This document shows, in pieces, positions 32,173 through 36,637 of a stretch of 36,637 nucleotides of DNA; positions within the stretch are counted from its first letter, which is position 1; each line of letters starts with the position of its first letter. The notes under the pieces were generated by a model. It was not told where the DNA came from and made no database searches. It saw nothing but the letters and a program-made list of their open reading frames with translations. Where the stretch lies: assembly GCF_902374955.1 (NCBI RefSeq), contig NZ_CABKRX010000097.1, forward strand, positions 1 to 36,637. Reading direction: 5' to 3'. Origin of the DNA: Bacillus massilioanorexius. GTDB lineage: Bacteria; Bacillota; Bacilli; Bacillales; DSM-1321. The translations under genes and the position numbers were made by a program.

Positions 32173-33228
32173 ATGAATAATAAAAACCTACTAAATCAAT
32201 TAAAGATTGCTTATCCGATTATACAAGCACCAATGGCTGGTATAACAACACCTAATCTTGTAGCTGCTGTGTCTAATGCTGGAGGACTTGGGAATATTGG
32301 TGCTGGCTATTTATCTCCTGTAGCTACCAAGGAATTTGTTTCACAGGTGAAGGAAATGACCTCTAAACCGTTTGGTATTAATTTATTTGTACCTGAAAAT
32401 AATGATGTATCAGAAGACATTATTAATCGTTCTATACAATTGTTAGAGCCGTTTCGGAAAGAATTGCATTTGGATTCCTTGAAACTATCTAAAGTAGATA
32501 TGAATGATACTTACGAAAAACAACTAGAAATCATAATGGAGGAAAAAGTGGAAATCTGTTCATTTACTTTTGGAGTTCCAAGTCATGAAGTAATAAAAGA
32601 ACTAAAGAAAAATGGAACAACGGTAATAGGTACAGCTACTACCGTTGATGAGGCAAAAATAATCGAAAGTCTTGAAATGGATGCAGTTGTGGTTCAAGGG
32701 AGTGAGGCAGGTGGACATCGTGGAACTTTTTTGAAAAATGAAAGTTACATAGGTTTGATGTCTTTAATTCCACAAGTTGTTGACGAATTGCACATACCGG
32801 TGATAGCTGCTGGAGGGATTATGGATGGGAGAGGACTTGTAGCATCAATTTGTCTAGGGGCAGAAGCTGCTCAATTAGGCACAGCCTTCTTAACTACGGA
32901 GGAAAGTGGTGCCCATCTGTTACATAAGCAGGCTATTCTACAAGCAACGGAGGAAGAGACACAGTTTACTAAAGCCTTTTCTGGAAAAACAGCTAGAGGG
33001 ATAGCAAATCAATTTATTAAATCTATGGAAGCCTATGATCTGGAATTACCAGCTTATCCATTTCAAAACTCATTAACTAAGGAAATCAGACAAGAAGCAG
33101 CCAAACAAAGTAATAAAGAATTTATGTCACTATGGGCGGGGCAAAGCACAAGATTAAGTAAAGAGATAACAGTCCAAGAATTGATTCATTCAATTGTCGT
33201 GCAAGCACGAAGTATATATCCTATTTAA
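32173..33228 (+). CDS. Nitronate monooxygenase-like flavoprotein
   Basis: A 351-residue FMN-dependent TIM barrel: IAYPIIQAPMAGITTPNLVA, SNAGGLGNIGAGYL, KPFGINLFVP, GSEAGGHRG (His182 as the expected catalytic base), IAAGGIMDGRGLVASICLGA and AAQLGTAFL. It would oxidise propionate-3-nitronate or other nitronates, a detoxification step; related enoyl-ACP reductases (FabK) share the fold, but the size and EAGGHRG context favour class I NMO. The ATG at 32173 after GGGGGAA is preferred to the earlier in-frame ATG 32149. 53 bp after the anti-sigma gene; possibly read from the same transcript. Confidence 0.87.
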   Translation: MNNKNLLNQLKIAYPIIQAPMAGITTPNLVAAVSNAGGLGNIGAGYLSPVATKEFVSQVKEMTSKPFGINLFVPENNDVSEDIINRSIQLLEPFRKELHLDSLKLSKVDMNDTYEKQLEIIMEEKVEICSFTFGVPSHEVIKELKKNGTTVIGTATTVDEAKIIESLEMDAVVVQGSEAGGHRGTFLKNESYIGLMSLIPQVVDELHIPVIAAGGIMDGRGLVASICLGAEAAQLGTAFLTTEESGAHLLHKQAILQATEEETQFTKAFSGKTARGIANQFIKSMEAYDLELPAYPFQNSLTKEIRQEAAKQSNKEFMSLWAGQSTRLSKEITVQELIHSIVVQARSIYPI

Positions 33229-33266
33229 TTACAAGTTAAGCAGCCTGACATTGAGGGAGAATATGC

Positions 33267-34070
33267 ATGAATATGATAGAAAAAATTGTAGCTTTGGATT
33301 GTGATTATTTATCGAGCTTTTCCAATAAGATGTCATGCGAAGCAGGGGTGTTGTTTTATAATGAGAAACAACCTAATTATTACGATGCCAATCATGCACA
33401 TATTTGGAGGAAGGTTAAATGCGCAGATCATCTGTTACAGGAGATAAAACAGTTTTATCTTGAAAAGCAACTAATTCCAAGAGTGTATTTATATAATGTT
33501 CATGAAAACCTACAATTTGTCGAAGCGCTAGAACGACATGGATTTAGTTATGAAACGTTTTCTGATTCTATCCAATTGTGGAATGGACAATTAGTCAATC
33601 TTCCTAACAATCCAGATATCGAGATAGAAAGAGTTATTGATGAGAATCTGCAAGAAGCATTAGATATAGAATGTAGTATTCAAGAATTTGGTGGAAGATC
33701 TGTTCGTGAAAAAGCTTTTTTACAAGAATTCCAATCTCCACATTTTACTTTTTATTTATTACGCTATAAAGGTGTGGCTTGCTGTACAGCAAGTCTCTTC
33801 CAAATTCAGAATCAATCTAGAGTTGAAAGTGTTGCGACACTTTTAGAATATCGTGGTAGAGGATTAATTGCTCATTTATTACGTTTTATACAGCAAAAAG
33901 TCATTGAACAACATCTTCAAGCACTTTGGGTATTTCCTATAAATGAGCATGTGGAAAAAGTATATCAAAAATCCAACTTTGAGACGAAGGGTAAATGGCA
34001 AGTTATTCATGCTTTTACAAGTGGTAAAAGTATCTCAAACATTAGAAAGGGTGTAACGGAAAAGGGATAG
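33267..34070 (+). CDS. GNAT family N-acetyltransferase, two-domain
   Basis: A 267-residue protein. The C-terminal GNAT domain (about 118-250) carries the acetyl-CoA motif RVESVATLLEYRGRGLIAHL (Arg-Gly-x-Gly at 196-200) and YQKSNFETKGKW. The N-terminal half (1-110) looks like a second, degenerate GNAT-like domain (VYLYNVHENLQFVEALERHG, FSYETFSDSIQLW). Start ATG 33267 after GAGGGAG; ATG 33273 is also possible. Substrate unknown. It follows the monooxygenase gene by 38 bp and may be in the same unit; a hairpin closes it at 34178. Confidence 0.8.
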   Translation: MNMIEKIVALDCDYLSSFSNKMSCEAGVLFYNEKQPNYYDANHAHIWRKVKCADHLLQEIKQFYLEKQLIPRVYLYNVHENLQFVEALERHGFSYETFSDSIQLWNGQLVNLPNNPDIEIERVIDENLQEALDIECSIQEFGGRSVREKAFLQEFQSPHFTFYLLRYKGVACCTASLFQIQNQSRVESVATLLEYRGRGLIAHLLRFIQQKVIEQHLQALWVFPINEHVEKVYQKSNFETKGKWQVIHAFTSGKSISNIRKGVTEKG

Positions 34071-34083
34071 ATATTAGAGATTC

Positions 34084-34156
34084 ATTCAACTTTTATGCTA
34101 ATTGATTCAACTTTTCTAGGTTTTCATTCAAACTTTACATCAAAATGATTCAACTA
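34084..34156. repeat. Second 21-bp-period repeat array (AAGTTGAAT-type, minus sense)
   Basis: TCAAC-type cores occur at 34086, 34107, 34128 (TCAAAC) and 34150, spaced 21, 21 and 22 bp. Read on the minus strand the units are AAGTTGAATGAA, AAGTTGAATCAA, AAGTTTGAATG and AGTTGAATCATTTTG, the same motif as in the array at 15830-15920. Confidence 0.6.
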
Positions 34157-34177
34157 CCTTCTCTAGAGCGTTTAATT

Positions 34178-34221
34178 GAGAAATCGGCTTGGAAGAATTT
34201 CTTCTAAGCCGATTTCTCTTT
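34178..34221 (+). terminator. Long hairpin, probable terminator of the GNAT gene
   Basis: A perfect 13-bp outer stem (34178-34190 with 34206-34218) continues inward through a G-T pair and 4 more pairs to an AATTT loop. The downstream tail TTTGTC is short in T, so termination may be partial. Confidence 0.55.
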
Positions 34222-34300
34222 GTCATAAGATAGCATTAGGACCAAATTTCTCCCTGTAAATATATGATCTTTTTTTATTTTTCGGGCTGAACATTACAAA

Positions 34301-34349
34301 AATATACCTATGGTTTAAAAATATACTGATGGTATATTCATGTTATAAT
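34301..34349 (+). promoter_or_regulatory. Tandem dyads and extended -10 promoter before the antiporter
   Basis: AATATAC-N5-GTATATT (34320-34338) is a perfect 7-bp-arm dyad. A partial copy, AATATAC-N5-GTTTA, starts at 34301, centre to centre 19 bp. TGTTATAAT (34341-34349) right after it is an extended -10 sequence, so the dyads overlay the -35 region, a common place for a repressor. The rest of 34350-34540 holds no gene I can support; a run of TAGA/GATA repeats lies at 34521-34534. Confidence 0.5.
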
Positions 34350-34554
34350 ATTAGTATACTTATAGAAATTCTTTCAGTTCAAGTCTGAAACAACATGGCG
34401 AGGTTTAATGAAAATTTAAAAGCAAAGAATGATTTAGCTCTAAATAATAAACAAAGTTTGTTTACATATTTGCTTTTTGTTAGCATGACAAAAAGTAAAT
34501 GTTTAGGTATGTGGTATGAATAGATAGATAGATACAAGTAGAGGTGAAGGTAAA

Positions 34555-36573
34555 TTGGAGATATTAACGACTATATTAATACTGTTGGTTTTATTACTCG
34601 TGTCAAATATAATTGGTCATTATGTAACGTTTTTACCAACAGCATTAATACAAATTTTTGTTGGGATTATTATCGCTTTAATCGTCAATGATTTTACGAT
34701 AGAAATTGAGACAGAATGGTTTTTATTATTGTTTATTGCTCCGTTATTATATAATGATGGCGCTCGTTTTCCGCGTGAAGAATTATGGAAAATGCGTGCT
34801 CCAATATTAGGCAATGCTATTATTCTAGTGCTTATTACAACTATTCTTGGAGGAATATTTGTAAACTGGATGATTCCCACAATTCCGATAGCTGCTGCTT
34901 TTGCATTAGCAGCTATATTGTCACCAACAGATCCAGTTGCCGTTAATGGGATTGCGAAACGTATACATATACCAGAGAGAATCATGAATTTAGTAAGAGG
35001 AGAATCATTAATCAATGATGCCTCGGGTCTTGTCGCATTTAATTATGCTGTTGCTGCGGTAGTCACGGGTTATTTTTCAATTAAAGAGGCTACGGGTGAT
35101 TTCTTTTATATGTTTATTGTAGGAGCCATATTTGGAATTGGGCTCGAGCTAATATTTAAATGGCTTCATTATACACTGCGTAGACGTGGCATTGTAGATG
35201 TTGTTTTTCATTCACTATTGCAAATATTAACACCATTTATTATTTTCTTTATCGTAGAGGAACTTTTCCATGCTTCAGGAGTTATTGCTGTTGTAGCGGG
35301 AGGGATTATTTATGCTCTTGTTAAAGAGCGCACAGAAAATTTTACAGCTCAAGAGCAGGTATTAACTGACAATATATGGTCCATTATTACATATGTATTA
35401 AATGGAGTTATTTTCCTTTTGTTGGGGTTAACTCTTCCATCAGCAATGCGATCATTAATAGAAAATGAACATTTAAGCAATTGGTTATTGTTGGGATATG
35501 TTCTGGCATTAGGTACTATCATTTTAGGAATTCGTTTTGTTTGGTCACATGTATTCAATTATCTAGATTATGCTTGTTCGAAGAAAGGTGTTGTAGAAAA
35601 ACCATCGATTAGAACAAGTTTAATTACTAGCTTAGTTGGAGTACGTGGAACAATAACTATGGTTGGGGTATTATCCATCCCGTTTTTTACAGATGCACAT
35701 GGAGCATTTCCAGAACGATCACTTATTATTTTTCTAGCTGCTGGTGTGATTCTTTTTACACTTCTCGTGGCGACTATTTTTCTTCCTATTTTAAGTAAAG
35801 ATGAGGGGCATGAACATGTAAAAGCCTTTGATTTAAATGATAAAAAGCAACGGATGATAAAGAGAGCTATTCAATCCATCAAATCCGAGAAAACGGAAGA
35901 AAATGCTTCAGTCGTATATGACTTAGTCAATCAATATACATTTATGCTTTATATGCTTCATTCTGAAACCAAAAATGATGAAGAAATTAGTGAATACAAT
36001 GAAAAGCTTAAGATGGAAAGATTGCACTGTCTTCAACAGGAGAGACATTATGTTAAGGAATATACAGATAAACATGAATTGGATCCTAATATAATCAAAG
36101 ATTTTGAGAAATCCATCGTAGAACGTGAAAAAGCAGTGAAAAGTGGTTCTAATCGTGTTATCCGCCAAAAGCTCAATCAAGTATTAAAAAATTGGAAACG
36201 GAGTCACCTCGCTGAGCAAGAATTATTAAAGATTCAAGACATCGAAAAAGAAATATGTTTATATACTTTTGAAAGGATTTTAGATGAATTAGAAGAACGA
36301 GCTAACCTAAGTGATCAACCAGAGGTTATCCAAAATGTCATTTATTATTATAAACGTCTTATGTATCGAAGAATAGAATTAGAAAACATGGAAATGACAC
36401 AATCAATTTTGGATATACAGAAAGAAATCTTATGTTTAGATGCATTAGAAGTAATGAGGCAGGAAATTTCCAAAATGTTTGAAGATGGTGCTATTCATTC
36501 TGAAGAGGCGAAGGCGCTTCGACGTTTTGTTAATTATATGGAAAGCGTTGTACTATATGAATATGTTGAATAG
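34555..36573 (+). CDS. CPA1-family Na+/H+ antiporter (NhaK-like)
   Basis: A 672-residue transporter with about 12 helices (1-415) and a ~250-residue cytoplasmic C-terminal region rich in charged helices. Core motifs: APLLYNDGARFPREELWKMR, ILSPTDPVAVNGIAKR (123-135), RGESLINDASGLVAFN (148-163, ion-binding Asn-Asp), and GVRGTITMVGVLSIPFF. Size and layout match B. subtilis NhaK (about 670). It exchanges protons for Na+ or other monovalent cations in pH and salt homeostasis. The TTG start at 34555 follows GAGGTGAAGG. Dyads overlapping a promoter at 34301-34349 suggest control by an unidentified repressor. Confidence 0.9.
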   Translation: MEILTTILILLVLLLVSNIIGHYVTFLPTALIQIFVGIIIALIVNDFTIEIETEWFLLLFIAPLLYNDGARFPREELWKMRAPILGNAIILVLITTILGGIFVNWMIPTIPIAAAFALAAILSPTDPVAVNGIAKRIHIPERIMNLVRGESLINDASGLVAFNYAVAAVVTGYFSIKEATGDFFYMFIVGAIFGIGLELIFKWLHYTLRRRGIVDVVFHSLLQILTPFIIFFIVEELFHASGVIAVVAGGIIYALVKERTENFTAQEQVLTDNIWSIITYVLNGVIFLLLGLTLPSAMRSLIENEHLSNWLLLGYVLALGTIILGIRFVWSHVFNYLDYACSKKGVVEKPSIRTSLITSLVGVRGTITMVGVLSIPFFTDAHGAFPERSLIIFLAAGVILFTLLVATIFLPILSKDEGHEHVKAFDLNDKKQRMIKRAIQSIKSEKTEENASVVYDLVNQYTFMLYMLHSETKNDEEISEYNEKLKMERLHCLQQERHYVKEYTDKHELDPNIIKDFEKSIVEREKAVKSGSNRVIRQKLNQVLKNWKRSHLAEQELLKIQDIEKEICLYTFERILDELEERANLSDQPEVIQNVIYYYKRLMYRRIELENMEMTQSILDIQKEILCLDALEVMRQEISKMFEDGAIHSEEAKALRRFVNYMESVVLYEYVE

Positions 36574-36637
36574 AAGTGCTACAGTATGAGTCTTTAAGGT
36601 TTTAAAGGTTACACCTGACATGCTTGCTATAAAAAAT

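Noticed and set aside
34395..34523. 42-codon ORF (MARFNENLKAKNDLALNN...) between the dyads and the antiporter
   Set aside because: It has no ribosome binding site and no recognisable family; it more likely lies in the 5' untranslated region.
1..36637. CRISPR arrays, tRNA/rRNA genes, insertion sequences, prophage genes
   Set aside because: No regular direct repeats with unique spacers, no cloverleaf or rRNA core sequence, and no transposase, integrase or phage structural gene was seen on either strand.

Overview
The window is AT-rich DNA from a Gram-positive member of the Bacillales (Bacillaceae or Planococcaceae type). The evidence is strong GGAGG-type ribosome binding sites, frequent TTG/GTG starts, many hairpin-plus-T-run terminators, a T-box leader, a yjdF-type riboswitch, a Fur box, ECF sigma factors, and family members typical of this group (FosB, AadK, GuaC, YjdF, NhaK-like antiporter). 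The species cannot be named from the sequence.

Layout. 1-800: yjdF with its riboswitch (minus strand). 789-4612: a promoter and a 10-bp-arm palindrome precede an ArsR-type regulator and a two-permease, one-ATPase ABC-2 exporter. 4715-6645: leucine (CUC) T-box leader and an orphan leuA-type gene that lacks an internal segment. 6770-9342: soluble PAS chemotaxis-type transducer, TIGR01777 epimerase, small membrane protein. 9531-10858: a conserved TIM-barrel-like protein of unknown function and a decayed cyclic-phosphate receiver-like gene. 11044-14399: Fur-controlled heme uptake operon (IsdE-like lipoprotein, permease, ATPase, HugZ-like protein). 14549-15532: guaC (minus). 15716-16410: a candidate 14-codon ORF, a 21-bp-period repeat array and fosB. 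16465-17840: an ECF sigma factor fused to a membrane anchor and an extracytoplasmic domain, behind its own ECF-type promoter. 18103-23990: small accessory genes, several broken. 24087-26241: two vanZ-like genes flanking aadK. 26462-27270: two broken unknown genes and a large inverted-repeat element. 27305-30357: M3 oligopeptidase (minus), P-loop kinase-like protein, broken transglutaminase-like gene. 30593-32119: a second ECF sigma and its anti-sigma behind a promoter that matches the first ECF promoter. 32173-36573: nitronate monooxygenase, GNAT acetyltransferase, a second copy of the 21-bp-period repeat, and a CPA1 Na+/H+ antiporter behind tandem operator-like dyads.

How it fits together. 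The backbone genes (heme uptake, leucine synthesis, GMP salvage) sit among accessory functions for antibiotic resistance and envelope stress (fosB, aadK, vanZ-like, two ECF systems). At least eight genes are broken, mainly by one-base changes in A-tracts, in-frame stops, a 7-bp tandem duplication and a 5' truncation. The most unusual items are the membrane-tethered ECF sigma fusion with a promoter shared with the second ECF operon, the 21-bp-period repeat at two distant loci, and the internally shortened isopropylmalate synthase under an intact leucine T-box. Everything here was read by eye; no database search was run.
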